Shown one piece after another: positions 43,330 to 52,122 of a DNA stretch of 64,000 nt (position 1 is the stretch's first letter; each line of letters begins with the position of its first letter). The notes beneath the pieces are model-generated. The model ran no database searches. It was not told the DNA's origin and worked only from the letters and a program-made list of their open reading frames with translations. The DNA is from Paenibacillus aquistagni (GTDB taxonomy: Bacteria > Bacillota > Bacilli > Paenibacillales > Paenibacillaceae). The position numbers and the translations under genes were made by a program. The DNA is taken from contig NZ_FXAZ01000008.1 in assembly GCF_900177815.1 (NCBI RefSeq), positions 1-64,000 on the forward strand, in the 5' to 3' direction.

Positions 43330-43866
43330 TTATGTCAGCTGCATTGTCGTGATGCACGTGTTGTCATCCTTAAAGGTAGATATCTCCGACTCTGATGTTC
43401 TGCCATCATGCGTAATCTTGACCTTGAGCTGCTGATCACGCGGGAGCCAGAGATCAATGAAGCCATTCGGCTGCGACTTGATCATTTGATCCAGCACTAC
43501 ATTCCCATCACGGTCTTCCATGTATACCTTGAATTCCTCATTCGCTAGTTCACCTCGGCACGTTGCCAGATTGTGAATAGCGCATGGATGGGTCTCATCT
43601 ACGAATGGAGCAATAGAGACGAAAAATTCGTCCTCTGGCAAGGCATACACCGTTGCTTTGGCATTCTCATGAACAACCTTCAGCTCGGTAGAATTAATAG
43701 AAGCAGATGCTGCTGTGCTCTTCCCTAAGCTGAAATCCTGCACAATCTGCTTAATGTCTGCTGATACGACTGGACTCGCTTCTTTAGTAGGCTGATTCCC
43801 AATATACCAGAACACGCCCAACGCAATAACGGCGAATCCAGCAATCCCCATCATAAGCTTCTTCAT
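43330..43866 (-). CDS. cueP: CueP-family copper-binding protein
   Basis: A 178-residue protein exported or anchored by one N-terminal helix (MGIAGFAVIALGVFWYI); there is no lipobox Cys. The mature part carries the CueP signatures: FFVSIAPFVDETHPC, HNLATCRGEL, NGFIDLWLPRD and DNTCITTMQL. The three conserved Cys are at 95, 103 and 171. In Salmonella CueP binds copper in the periplasm and supplies it to superoxide dismutase. In a Gram-positive cell the protein would face the outside of the membrane. No copper pump or chaperone gene is adjacent, which is unusual. The start is supported by AAGGGGG about 5 bases upstream. Confidence 0.85.
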   Translation of the reverse strand: MKKLMMGIAGFAVIALGVFWYIGNQPTKEASPVVSADIKQIVQDFSLGKSTAASASINSTELKVVHENAKATVYALPEDEFFVSIAPFVDETHPCAIHNLATCRGELANEEFKVYMEDRDGNVVLDQMIKSQPNGFIDLWLPRDQQLKVKITHDGRTSESEISTFKDDNTCITTMQLT

Positions 43867-44149
43867 CCTAATCCCCCTTCTTACTCTTCTTTTCCATTTC
43901 CATTACTAGTCATCGCCAAGCTGTTACTCGGATAATACCATGTAGAGCGGTAGGAATGAAATTAATCATTTATCGATTATTTGAACATTTTGTGCAGCAC
44001 GTTTCTGCTCTCATGGATCGCTGCGCTCCTATAAATCGAAGAATAGAAACGTTCTCATCCAATTGCACTGGAAGAGTCTCCAAGTTATCACCGGCACCTC
44101 TACTTTAAAATATTTTTGTAAATAGGGATGTTGGCGATTACTTGTAAAA

Positions 44150-44515
44150 TCATCTATCCTCATATATTAAACTACCCTTACTATCAAAAAATGATATGGT
44201 AGTATCTCGATCATTAATGATTGGAGATTCAATAAGATACGCCCTTTGATCTTGATTAAAGATATATTCCTTTTCAGTATCATCCGCAAAGCGAACAATA
44301 AATGATGCACTATTATTCAACACAGATTCATTGGTTACATAGAAACAAAATTTACCTTTCGTATAGCATCCATATGTAATACCATATTTTGAAAGCGAGG
44401 ATTTCTGATTAACGTATTGGATCTTGTCTTTTTTTTTTTCTTTCATGATATATACAGCAATAATACTATTGCCAGCATAAATGATTTCCGATTCACTCCA
44501 TCCCCCCTCAGACAC
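44150..44515 (-). CDS. Orphan small AT-rich gene with unclear start
   Basis: About 121 residues with no recognised family. The protein is Lys, Asn, Ser and Tyr rich, and its A+T content is clearly above that of its neighbours, which hints at recent acquisition. The GTG at 44515 has no ribosome site. A good AGAGGAGG lies about 48 bases further up and is followed only by ATC and ATT codons. A hydrophobic stretch (FVVSSLLLLCL) occurs there in another frame, so a frameshift in the GGGGGG run near 44503-44508 may have split a signal peptide from the body. It could be intact, a pseudogene, or start at ATG 44446. Confidence 0.45.
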   Translation of the reverse strand: MSEGGWSESEIIYAGNSIIAVYIMKEKKKDKIQYVNQKSSLSKYGITYGCYTKGKFCFYVTNESVLNNSASFIVRFADDTEKEYIFNQDQRAYLIESPIINDRDTTISFFDSKGSLIYEDR

Positions 44516-44604
44516 AATAAAAGTAGAGAGGAAACAACGAAATGATTGCTTCCTCCTCTTTACCTATTATCAATTATAATGTAATTTTTACAACTGTTGG
44601 TGTT

Positions 44605-44644
44605 AAAAAAGGTACAGCCTTCATCAAGAAGAGCCATACCTTTT
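44605..44644 (-). terminator. Terminator of the ugp block
   Basis: On the minus strand AAAAGGTA pairs with TACCTTTT, with inner CTTC/GAAG, followed by a run of T, 14 bases past the ugpB stop. Confidence 0.78.
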
Positions 44645-44657
44645 CCATCATTCATCA

Positions 44658-45971
44658 TTATTTATTGAGCAGTGCATCTGCTTTCTTCGCTGCTTCCGAC
44701 ACTGCTGCCTCTGCTGTGATCGAAGAATCAACAACGGCGCGGAGAATCTCATCCTTAATGATCTTCGCAATCTCAGGATATACCTTCTGCATTGGACGAG
44801 GGCCTGCGTACTCAAGCTGATCAACGGCAACTTTAAAGAGCGGCTTCTCTTCATACAGCTTCTTCATCTCATCGCTTTCTACCGCACTGACACGGCTAGG
44901 AAGATAGCCTGTGTAGGAGCTTGCATAAATCGTCTGCTCCTTAGACGTCATCCACTTGATAAACTTCCAGGCAGCCTCCTGCTTTTCAGGAGATAGGCCG
45001 GATGTCATGACGAGATTGGCACCGCCCGTTGGTACTCCGTAAGTGTGATTCGCAGGCATGAACGTTGTTCCAAGCTCAAAGCCCTGCTCCTCGGCAACTT
45101 TCATATTATTGGTCAGATCCGCAGTCGAAGAGAACATCATGGCAGAACGCTGATTGTGGAAATCCGTCTTCGCCTGCGCACCAGCGTCATCCGTCGTGCC
45201 GATGTTCATGATGCCTTCGTCCTTCATCTTCAGCCACAGCTTCACAGGATCAATACCGGTCGCATTGTTGAAGGCTGCGCTCTTTCCATCCTCGCTAATC
45301 ATGGTGCCTCCACTCTGTCTAACAAAGCCTTCATAGTACCAGATATCGATTGGCATGGAGATGCCATAGCGTTGATCTTTGATCGTAAGCTTGCGGGCGT
45401 ATTCTTCGAACTCCTGCCAATTCTTCGGTCCTGCCGGATCAAGCCCCGCTTCTTTGATCATCGTACGATTCAAGTATAGGATGGGCGTGCTGCGCAGATA
45501 AGGCAGAGCATACAGCTTGTCGTTCACGTAAGAGTTGCCCATCAGGCCCGGAATGAAATCCTTCATATCCATTTGATCCTTCTCAACAAAAGCAGTCAAT
45601 TCCTGTGTCATGCCTGACTCGGCAAAGATACCCACCGAAGCAATCTCATTTTGCCAGACTTCTGGAGCATTGCCTGCAGCAAAGGCCGCCTGCGCCTTGG
45701 AATGCTGGTCCGCATAAGAGCCTTGGTACTCTGCTTTTACAATGACTTCATCCTGAGATTCGTTAAACATTTTGACCAAGTTCTCATTGTTCTCTGCAAT
45801 CTTGTCGCCCCAGGAATACCAATACGTAATCTCAATTGGCTTCTTCGCCGATCCGGTAGAGCCGCTGCCTGAAGGCGTCACTTCTTGATTAGCTGATGAG
45901 TTGGAGCTGCCACAAGCAGTCAGGGTGAGTGCAAGCGTCGTCGCTAACAAAATGGATCCGATTTTTTTCAC
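44658..45971 (-). CDS. ugpB: ABC importer solute-binding lipoprotein, UgpB-like
   Basis: Family 1 extracellular binding protein, 437 residues, with a signal peptide ending in the lipobox LTAC (Cys near 20) and a Ser/Asn/Gly-rich linker. Recognisable stretches are ITYWYSWG, ALPYLRSTPILYLNR, NWQEFEEYARKL, and GGANLVMTSGLSPEKQEAAWKFIKWM near the ligand cleft. The start is GTG 45971, with GGGAGG at 7 bases. It is the last gene of an operon with GDPD, phosphatases and GlpP control, which points to glycerol-3-phosphate or glycerophosphodiesters as ligand; sequence alone would only say sugar or sugar-phosphate. Confidence 0.8.
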   Translation of the reverse strand: MKKIGSILLATTLALTLTACGSSNSSANQEVTPSGSGSTGSAKKPIEITYWYSWGDKIAENNENLVKMFNESQDEVIVKAEYQGSYADQHSKAQAAFAAGNAPEVWQNEIASVGIFAESGMTQELTAFVEKDQMDMKDFIPGLMGNSYVNDKLYALPYLRSTPILYLNRTMIKEAGLDPAGPKNWQEFEEYARKLTIKDQRYGISMPIDIWYYEGFVRQSGGTMISEDGKSAAFNNATGIDPVKLWLKMKDEGIMNIGTTDDAGAQAKTDFHNQRSAMMFSSTADLTNNMKVAEEQGFELGTTFMPANHTYGVPTGGANLVMTSGLSPEKQEAAWKFIKWMTSKEQTIYASSYTGYLPSRVSAVESDEMKKLYEEKPLFKVAVDQLEYAGPRPMQKVYPEIAKIIKDEILRAVVDSSITAEAAVSEAAKKADALLNK

Positions 45972-45998
45972 AGGTAAGCCTCCCGTTAAATAAGTGGT

Positions 45999-46829
45999 TT
46001 ATTTTACGCCAGAGTAGACAAATGCTTTGATAATTTGACGTTGCGCGAATGAGAATACGATTAGAATCGGGATGACGAGAATCATATTGCCCGCCATCAA
46101 GATGTGCCAAGCAGCGCCTCCATCGACTTCACGCAGCTTCGAGATTCCGATCGGAAGCGTTCTTGCTGCATCAGAGGTCGTCATGACAAGCGGCCAGAAA
46201 TAATCATTCCAATGCGCGATGAAGCTGAATAAGGCAAAGGTGACCAGCGTTGGCCGCGCCATCGGCACCATGATCTTCAGAATGATCTTCCACTCCGGCG
46301 CATCGTCAAGCCGCGCAGCCTCGATCAGTTCCTCCTGCACCTGCTTAAACGATTGTCTTAACATAAAGATGCCAAACGCACTGGATGAGAACGGGAGGAT
46401 CAGCGCCAATAGATTATTGATCAGCCCCCATTTGCTCATGAGCAGGTATACGGGCAGGAAGATCAATTGACCGGGTATCATCAAGGTCACCATCGTAATC
46501 CCGAACAGCAGCTTATCTCCCTTGAAGGAGTAGCGGGCAAACGCATAAGCAGCCAAGGTTATCGTCGTAAACTGCAGCAGCAAAATGCTGATCGATACAA
46601 CCACACTGTTCATCAGATACTTTAGAAATGGACCTGAATTCCAAGCTGCGGCAAAGTTGCTCCACATAATCTCGGACGGTATCCACTTTGGCGGGAAGAT
46701 TACCGTCTCAGAATAGGATTTCAAGGAGGTTGAGATCATCCAGAGGAAAGGAATGACGAAGATCGCAACCAAGACGAGCATGGCTGTTACATTTAATACG
46801 CGGACTATCGATTTGCTTGCTGTAGTCAT
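45999..46829 (-). CDS. ugpE: ABC importer permease, UgpE-like
   Basis: Six-helix permease of 276 residues. The EAA loop reads QEELIEAARLDDAPEWKIILKI (about 160-181), and family stretches are LVAIFVIPFLWMISTSLKS and FIAHWNDYFWPLV. AAAGGAG lies 8 bases before the ATG. It is placed 15 bases after ugpA and 27 bases before ugpB, so it is cotranscribed. It pairs with UgpA to form the channel. Confidence 0.85.
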   Translation of the reverse strand: MTTASKSIVRVLNVTAMLVLVAIFVIPFLWMISTSLKSYSETVIFPPKWIPSEIMWSNFAAAWNSGPFLKYLMNSVVVSISILLLQFTTITLAAYAFARYSFKGDKLLFGITMVTLMIPGQLIFLPVYLLMSKWGLINNLLALILPFSSSAFGIFMLRQSFKQVQEELIEAARLDDAPEWKIILKIMVPMARPTLVTFALFSFIAHWNDYFWPLVMTTSDAARTLPIGISKLREVDGGAAWHILMAGNMILVIPILIVFSFAQRQIIKAFVYSGVK

Positions 46830-46844
46830 CTTGTCATCTCCTTT

Positions 46845-47717
46845 CTACTGATAGTGGACTCTGCGGCTAAGCAGCTTGAAGTATACTAACGTAAGCAGCC
46901 CGACAACCAAGAGCAATACGACACCGGCAGCCGAAGCATAGCCGATCTTGAAGTAGCGGAACCCATATTCATAAATGTAGAACACCAGCGTATTCGTTGA
47001 ATTGACAGGTCCTCCATTGGTCATGATGGCAATCGTCTCGAATACCTGGAAGGAACCGATCAGATTAATAATGATGAGGAAGAACAAGGTCGGCGACAGC
47101 ATCGGCAGTGTAATCTTATAGAAGGTTCGCCACCGGTTGGCTTCATCAAGCGCTGATGCCTCATACATGTCTTTAGGAATGCTTTGCAGCCCTGCGATAA
47201 AGATAAGCGCGTTATAGCCGACGCCCTTCCATACGGCAACCAGCACCAGCGATAATAGAGAGCTGTCAGGACTGCTGAGCCAATCGAGCTTCTGCATACC
47301 GAACATCTCCAAAATGGCGTTAAGCAGTCCAAACTTCGGGTCCATGAGCCACATCCAGACTAAGGACACCGAGACAAGCGAGATAATATGCGGACTGAAC
47401 AAGGCTCCTTGCACGAAGCCGTACCACGCTCCCTCGCGATTCAGCCACATCGCAAGTCCCAAGGAAATGACGATGGACAATGACACCGACAGGATCGTGT
47501 AGTTCAAGGAGTTCGTCAGCACCTGCAAGAACTCGCTGTTTTGAAACATTTCAACGAAGTTGTTGAACCCTACAAACTCCTTAACAGGATTGATAAAATC
47601 CCAGTTGTAGAAGCTAAGAAAGATCATGTAGAAGATCGGATAGATAAAAAAGATGGAGAACACCGCGATTGAGGGTGCAACCATGACATACGGACGTAGC
47701 CTAGACCATACGGTCAT
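46845..47717 (-). CDS. ugpA: ABC importer permease, UgpA-like
   Basis: Six-helix permease of 290 residues. N-terminal PYVMVAPSIAVFSIFFIYPIFYM and the EAA loop PKDMYEASALDEANRWRTFYKITLP (about 191-215) are typical of MalF/UgpA proteins without the long periplasmic insert. The ATG overlaps the ugpC stop by 4 bases (ATGA), with GGGGGAGG at 6 bases. It is part of the ugpC-A-E-B run. Confidence 0.86.
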   Translation of the reverse strand: MTVWSRLRPYVMVAPSIAVFSIFFIYPIFYMIFLSFYNWDFINPVKEFVGFNNFVEMFQNSEFLQVLTNSLNYTILSVSLSIVISLGLAMWLNREGAWYGFVQGALFSPHIISLVSVSLVWMWLMDPKFGLLNAILEMFGMQKLDWLSSPDSSLLSLVLVAVWKGVGYNALIFIAGLQSIPKDMYEASALDEANRWRTFYKITLPMLSPTLFFLIIINLIGSFQVFETIAIMTNGGPVNSTNTLVFYIYEYGFRYFKIGYASAAGVVLLLVVGLLTLVYFKLLSRRVHYQ

Positions 47718-48802
47718 GCGTACCCTCCCCCTAGAGCCACAAGCTCGCGTTCCTCGCTTCGTTCATATTGGCGAGCGCGCTTGCCTTCATGATCAAAATA
47801 GTACAGATCCTTCATCGGCACCGAGATCTGAACCTCGTTTGCAAACTCCAAGGGCTTGAGAAAGCTTTTGACAGCCACTAAACCGAGCTTCGCTTCCAAT
47901 TGATAGATGATCTCTGCGCCAAGCGTCTCACGTGTCAGGATCCGAGCAGAAAACTGTACACAGCCGGCAATCGGCTTCTTCTCCATCGTCATCATCGCCT
48001 TCTCCGGACGAAAGCCAACCTGGTGAATATCCGAATGCAGCTGACCCTCCATATAAGGGAAGATGGCTTCACGATGAATCACGTTCATCGGCGGCGTGCC
48101 GATGAATTGCGCGGTGAACACATTGTCCGGATCATCGTATATCTTCATTGGGCTGTCTGCCTGCTGAATCTGTCCCTTGTTCATGATGACGATGCGGTCC
48201 CCCATGGACATGGCTTCGACCTGATCATGCGTCACGAAGACAAAGGTTGCCCCAAGGCGCTTATGAAGCTGAATCAGTTCCGTGCGCATCTGGTGGCGAA
48301 GCTTCGCATCAAGGTTTGACAGCGGCTCATCCATCAAGAAGACGGCAGGGTTCTTCACCATAGCCCGTGCGAGCGCGACACGCTGACGCTGTCCGCCGGA
48401 TAAGGCCTGCGGCTTTTTGTTCAAATATTCGGACAAGCCAACAATCTCTGTAATTTCTTTGATCAAACGCTCCCGCTCCTGCTTAGGCACCTTGCGATTC
48501 ACAAGACCGAATTCAATATTCTCCTTCACCGTCATCATGGGGTAGAGCGCATAGTTTTGGAACACCATTGCAACATTGCGCTTGCCTGGTTCAACACCAT
48601 TCACGCACTTGTCCCCAATCCAGATCTCTCCGCCTGACTGCTGCTCCAGACCAGCGATCATGCGCAGTGTCGTGGATTTGCCGCAGCCAGAAGGCCCAAC
48701 CAGCACCGTGAAGGAGCCATCTTCGATCGTTACATTCAGATTTTCTATGATTTTTTCTTGCTTGAAGCTTTTTTCAATCTGCTTCAACACGATTTGTGCC
48801 AA
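47714..48802 (-). CDS. ugpC: ABC importer ATPase, UgpC/MsmX-like
   Basis: Cytoplasmic ATPase of 362 residues for a CUT1-type importer. Walker A is GPSGCGKST (near 38), the signature is LSGGQRQRVAL, Walker B is VFLMDEPLSNLD and the switch is FVTHD. A C-terminal TOBE-type regulatory domain of about 120 residues follows. The start is probably TTG 48802 after AGAGGTG; a GTG at 48811 is the alternative. The last codons overlap ugpA. ATPases of this type can serve several importers, so it might also energise the LplABC-type system at 5-9 kb, which has none. Confidence 0.88.
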   Translation of the reverse strand: MAQIVLKQIEKSFKQEKIIENLNVTIEDGSFTVLVGPSGCGKSTTLRMIAGLEQQSGGEIWIGDKCVNGVEPGKRNVAMVFQNYALYPMMTVKENIEFGLVNRKVPKQERERLIKEITEIVGLSEYLNKKPQALSGGQRQRVALARAMVKNPAVFLMDEPLSNLDAKLRHQMRTELIQLHKRLGATFVFVTHDQVEAMSMGDRIVIMNKGQIQQADSPMKIYDDPDNVFTAQFIGTPPMNVIHREAIFPYMEGQLHSDIHQVGFRPEKAMMTMEKKPIAGCVQFSARILTRETLGAEIIYQLEAKLGLVAVKSFLKPLEFANEVQISVPMKDLYYFDHEGKRARQYERSEERELVALGGGYA

Positions 48803-48824
48803 GCCGATCACCTCTTATCTTCCA

Positions 48825-49661
48825 TTATCGTGTGACAGATGCTTGCTGAACGATCAAGGTCAGATCTCTTGCTTCCCCCAGCGCATCTTCGCTAGGTCCA
48901 AAGCCTGGCATATCCCGATTGAAGGTGCGAATATCCGTCATCAGCCCTTCCTCATAGATCCACTGATGCGTGATTCTTACCTCATCTGAATCTATCTCAA
49001 TGATGCGGTACGCAGGAACATCCAGACAGGCTGCCGTCTGCACATAATGCCAATCCCCCTGCTGTACGATAGAGTTCATATGATTATGTCCGCAGAAGTA
49101 GAGTCCGCCGCCCGCCTTCTTGTTCAGCACCTGGCGCATCATGTCACGAGGACGTATATACAGCTTATCAAGCGTTGAACGAGAAGTTGTATCGAACACA
49201 GGATGATGCCCGAATAGAAGCACCTGCTTCCCACCGGCTTCTTGGAGCTGTTGGGACAGCCAAGCCTGCTGCTCCTCATCCAATTCTCCGCCCCAGTCAT
49301 TGCGATTCATCTCCTGGGTCGTGTCCAAGAACAGCAATCTGGCATACGGGGTATCCAGCACTTGATAACGAGCTTGCCCTGTAATAGCTGTGATGTCTTG
49401 CTTCGGAATCGAATAGGTGTCATGATTGCCTAGCACATGAACGAAAGAGCGTCCACTCTCCCTAATGATCGAAAAAATTTCTTCAAGTTCCTCGGGCAAA
49501 CCCTCATGTGTCAAATCTCCGATAGACACGTATAGATCTGCCTGCTCCTCCAAAAAAGCCTGAAGCATAATCTGATACGCCCTAGCTCTCGCTTCCTTCA
49601 TCTCTTCTGTACCATGATTCATCTTGGAAAAGTGAAAATCACCAAGCAATGCTAGCCGCAT
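48825..49661 (-). CDS. Calcineurin-like metallophosphoesterase (GpdQ/CpdA-like)
   Basis: A 278-residue cytoplasmic binuclear metal phosphoesterase. All five metal-binding motifs are visible: GDFHFS (near 7), SIGDLTHEG, GNHD (near 78), GHHPVFD and GHNHMNS. The arrangement is that of the class III cyclic nucleotide/glycerophosphodiester phosphodiesterases (CpdA, GpdQ). It stands between the HAD phosphatase gene and ugpC, with 22 bases to ugpC. In this setting, cleavage of glycerophosphodiesters or cyclic phosphodiesters to glycerol-3-phosphate is likely. The ATG at 49661 has GGGGGTGG nearby. Confidence 0.82.
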   Translation of the reverse strand: MRLALLGDFHFSKMNHGTEEMKEARARAYQIMLQAFLEEQADLYVSIGDLTHEGLPEELEEIFSIIRESGRSFVHVLGNHDTYSIPKQDITAITGQARYQVLDTPYARLLFLDTTQEMNRNDWGGELDEEQQAWLSQQLQEAGGKQVLLFGHHPVFDTTSRSTLDKLYIRPRDMMRQVLNKKAGGGLYFCGHNHMNSIVQQGDWHYVQTAACLDVPAYRIIEIDSDEVRITHQWIYEEGLMTDIRTFNRDMPGFGPSEDALGEARDLTLIVQQASVTR

Positions 49662-49734
49662 TCATGCCACCCCCATATCCATGTTGAACCGCCAATTCCA
49701 CAGCTACACGCATTAAAATGCTATTGTCCACCTG

Positions 49735-50538
49735 TTAGCTCTCTATGCTTGCCTTCTCTTGACTGCTAAACTGCAAGGATGTCCAGATATAATCGGGTAT
49801 GATGTTCATTCGTGCAATATCTTCTTCAGCTGAGATCCCTGTCAGTACCAGCGCCGTCTTCATTCCATTCAACTTGCCAAACAATATGTCTGTCTCCAGC
49901 CGGTCTCCTACCATAAGACATCGCTCACGCTCTGCCTTAAGCAGTTGAAAGGCTTTCGCCGCATAGTAGCTGGACGGCTTCCCTACTACAACTTCAACCT
50001 GCTGCTCGCTTGCCGCCTCAATAGCCTTCAATAATGCTCCGGTATCTGGAATGACATCTCCTTGCACAGGACAGCATGTATCCGGATTCACCGCAAGCAG
50101 ATTGGCTCCATGCCGAACGGCTCTGGCTGCTAGGTGAAGCTTGTCGTAATTGAACAGCCGATCCATGCCTACGAGCACATGTGTCGCGGCATCTGGATCA
50201 TTCGTGAGCGTGAGCCCGAAGAATCGCAGCTCCTTGCGAAGCGCCTCTTCGCCAATAACCATGACCTTGGCATGAGGAGCATGCTCGGCCAGATACATCC
50301 CCGCCACATAGCCTGCAGTCAGAATTTCTTCCAATCGGCAAGGAATATCCAAGCGAAGCAGGCGCTCATGACAATCCTCTCTCGTATGGACAGAGGTATT
50401 GGTCAAAAACAATAATCGTTTGCTGCGCTCTCTCAGGCTGCCGATCAGGCTCTTTACCCCGGGCAATCTCATCTGGTCAATATAGATCGTCCCATCGAGA
50501 TCAAAGCAATACGCATCATAAGCATACAAGTCTTCCAT
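49735..50538 (-). CDS. HAD-IIA family sugar phosphatase (NagD/AraL-like)
   Basis: A 267-residue HAD phosphatase with a C2 cap. Motif I is FDLDGTIY (nucleophile Asp near 13), motif II is FLTNTS, motif III is the Lys in VVGKPS, and motif IV is VGDRLETDI. This is the NagD/AraL/PGP subgroup, which works on small sugar phosphates including glycerol-3-phosphate and phosphoglycolate. It follows the GDPD gene by 18 bases with AGGAG about 7 bases before the ATG. In this operon dephosphorylation of glycerol-3-phosphate to glycerol, or clearing of toxic phosphoesters, is a reasonable inference. Confidence 0.82.
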   Translation of the reverse strand: MEDLYAYDAYCFDLDGTIYIDQMRLPGVKSLIGSLRERSKRLLFLTNTSVHTREDCHERLLRLDIPCRLEEILTAGYVAGMYLAEHAPHAKVMVIGEEALRKELRFFGLTLTNDPDAATHVLVGMDRLFNYDKLHLAARAVRHGANLLAVNPDTCCPVQGDVIPDTGALLKAIEAASEQQVEVVVGKPSSYYAAKAFQLLKAERERCLMVGDRLETDILFGKLNGMKTALVLTGISAEEDIARMNIIPDYIWTSLQFSSQEKASIES

Positions 50539-50556
50539 AACGTCTCTCCTGCCTGC

Positions 50557-51270
50557 TCACAATGAGATGGAAGGCTCCAATACATCCATGAAGCGTTCCA
50601 ATTCGTCTGTGCACACCCACACGGATGGATAATCGATAAACGTCTTCATGATCGAAGCCTCGTTGATCGTCCAGGCCATCAGTTGTATGCCCTGCTGTTC
50701 GCACTGCTGAATATAATGATTTGTCACAAAGCCATAATGCATAGACAAGAATGCTGCCTTCACCTCTTGCGACCAATTAAGAATGGCCTTCGAGCAGCTG
50801 AAAGTAATGAGCCCGATGCGTACATCCTCAGACAGTCCTCTTACCTTCTCCAAGGCATCGAAGTCAAACGATGTAATCACGACCTCATCGAGCATGCCAG
50901 CGCCTGTGATAACATCAAGCACTCGCTCCTCAAGCTCGGGATAGCAGCCTCCCATCTGCTTCAGCTCAATATTCAGCTGAATCTTGCCCTGCAAAGCATG
51001 CAGCACCTCTTTAAGCGTCGGGATATGCTCATCATGCTCCATCTGAAACGAACGCAGCTCTTCCGCTGTATACTCAACCACCCGTCCCGAACCATTCGTC
51101 ATCCGATCAATTGTATGGTCGTGAATGACAACCGGGATGCCGTCTTTGCTCAGATGCACATCAAGCTCCAGGTGCGTGAAGCCAAGCTCTACTGCTGCTA
51201 AAAAGGAAGACAACGTATTTTCAGGGTATTTCTTTGGATAGCCGCGATGGGCTACTGCTTGAATGGTCAT
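50557..51270 (-). CDS. ugpQ: Glycerophosphodiester phosphodiesterase (GDPD/UgpQ-like)
   Basis: Cytoplasmic GDPD of 237 residues that splits glycerophosphodiesters into glycerol-3-phosphate and an alcohol. The catalytic stretches are AHRGYPKKYPENTL at the N-terminus, LELDVHLSKDGIPVVIHDHTIDR (Glu, Asp and His metal and acid/base residues), LNIELK and the C-terminal AWTINEA. There is no signal peptide, as in UgpQ and unlike secreted GlpQ. The start is ATG 51270, with GGAGGG at 8 bases. It is the first gene after the GlpP-type leader terminator. Confidence 0.9.
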   Translation of the reverse strand: MTIQAVAHRGYPKKYPENTLSSFLAAVELGFTHLELDVHLSKDGIPVVIHDHTIDRMTNGSGRVVEYTAEELRSFQMEHDEHIPTLKEVLHALQGKIQLNIELKQMGGCYPELEERVLDVITGAGMLDEVVITSFDFDALEKVRGLSEDVRIGLITFSCSKAILNWSQEVKAAFLSMHYGFVTNHYIQQCEQQGIQLMAWTINEASIMKTFIDYPSVWVCTDELERFMDVLEPSISL

Positions 51271-51304
51271 GCTCCATTCCCTCCGATTATGTTTTTGGAG
51301 AACA

Positions 51305-51374
51305 CAAAAAACCCAGTAGCAAACCACCCTCCTTTGATATCAAAGTTGTGTTGATTTACTGACCACTGGGTTTT
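51305..51374 (-). promoter_or_regulatory. Leader terminator, probable GlpP antitermination site
   Basis: On the minus strand AACCCAGT and ACTGGGTT pair around a 50-base loop containing a small CTTTGATATCAAAG palindrome, and a run of T follows. It lies between the glpP stop (51474) and the GDPD start (51270), 35 bases before the latter. In B. subtilis GlpP with glycerol-3-phosphate prevents termination in such leaders; assignment of this site is by position and structure. Confidence 0.72.
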
Positions 51375-51473
51375 CTCGTCGTCTCCACCCAAGGATCGAT
51401 CTATACAATTAACACGGTCATTTACTGATAGCTTTACTTATAGCTTCACTGATAACCAGCAAGGCCATGTTTA

Positions 51474-52013
51474 CTATGACCAGAACCTCGCATGGCCGAT
51501 CGATACAAAATCCGCCCCGCTCTGCAATGCCTGCTCAATTTCTTGTTCGTATCGAATGAGCCCTCCTACAATCAATGGCTGCGAGATGCGTTCCTTCAGC
51601 TCTTCGATGACCCGAGGCATCAGCCCTGGCATCAGTTCGACCTCGTCAGGCTTGCAGCTTGTAATCATGCGAATCGCCGTCTCTACCGCGGCCGTATCAA
51701 TGGCAAAGATACGCTGAATGCTCAATATTCCCGCCTGCTTCGCAGCTGCGACCGCGTTGCTCTTCGTCGTCACGATGCCATCGACCTTAAACACATCGGC
51801 AAGATATTGGATCGCAGAAGCATCTCGTCCAATGCCCGCGACCATCTCGGTATGGACATACACCTGCTTGCCGCTCAGATGGAGGCTCTCTATAATCGTG
51901 CGTAAATTGGTAATGTTCCCTGTCATGAGAATGACTCGCTTCACATCGCTCGCTACAGCTTGTGCTATTTGTTCGTCTATCGTGATGGAAGCGATGATCG
52001 GGTAATTCTTCAT
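51474..52013 (-). CDS. glpP: Glycerol-3-phosphate responsive antiterminator GlpP
   Basis: A 179-residue RNA-binding regulator with a TIM-barrel-like fold. Family stretches are PIIASI, VILMTGNITNLRTII, VYVHTEMVAGIGRD, DGIVTTKSNAVAAAKQAG, DEVELMPGLMPRVI and PLIVGGLI. In B. subtilis it binds leader mRNA of glp genes when glycerol-3-phosphate is present and allows read-through. The ATG at 52013 has GAGG at 7 bases; a TTG at 52019 is less likely. It is upstream of and co-directed with the phosphodiester operon, whose leader has a terminator. Confidence 0.92.
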   Translation of the reverse strand: MKNYPIIASITIDEQIAQAVASDVKRVILMTGNITNLRTIIESLHLSGKQVYVHTEMVAGIGRDASAIQYLADVFKVDGIVTTKSNAVAAAKQAGILSIQRIFAIDTAAVETAIRMITSCKPDEVELMPGLMPRVIEELKERISQPLIVGGLIRYEQEIEQALQSGADFVSIGHARFWS

Positions 52014-52060
52014 GAGCAAGCCTCGTTTCTATCAGTTGTTGTCTTAATGGTAGAACAGAA

Positions 52061-52089
52061 TTATTAGGCCCATATCATCGCTATGTAAA
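52061..52089 (-). promoter_or_regulatory. Promoter of glpP and probably the operon
   Basis: On the minus strand TTTACA (52084-52089) and TAATAA (52061-52066) are separated by 17 bases and stand about 50 bases before the glpP start. Confidence 0.58.
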
Positions 52090-52122
52090 GAAGCTGTTAA
52101 TTTACGGGTTGTATCTTATTAA

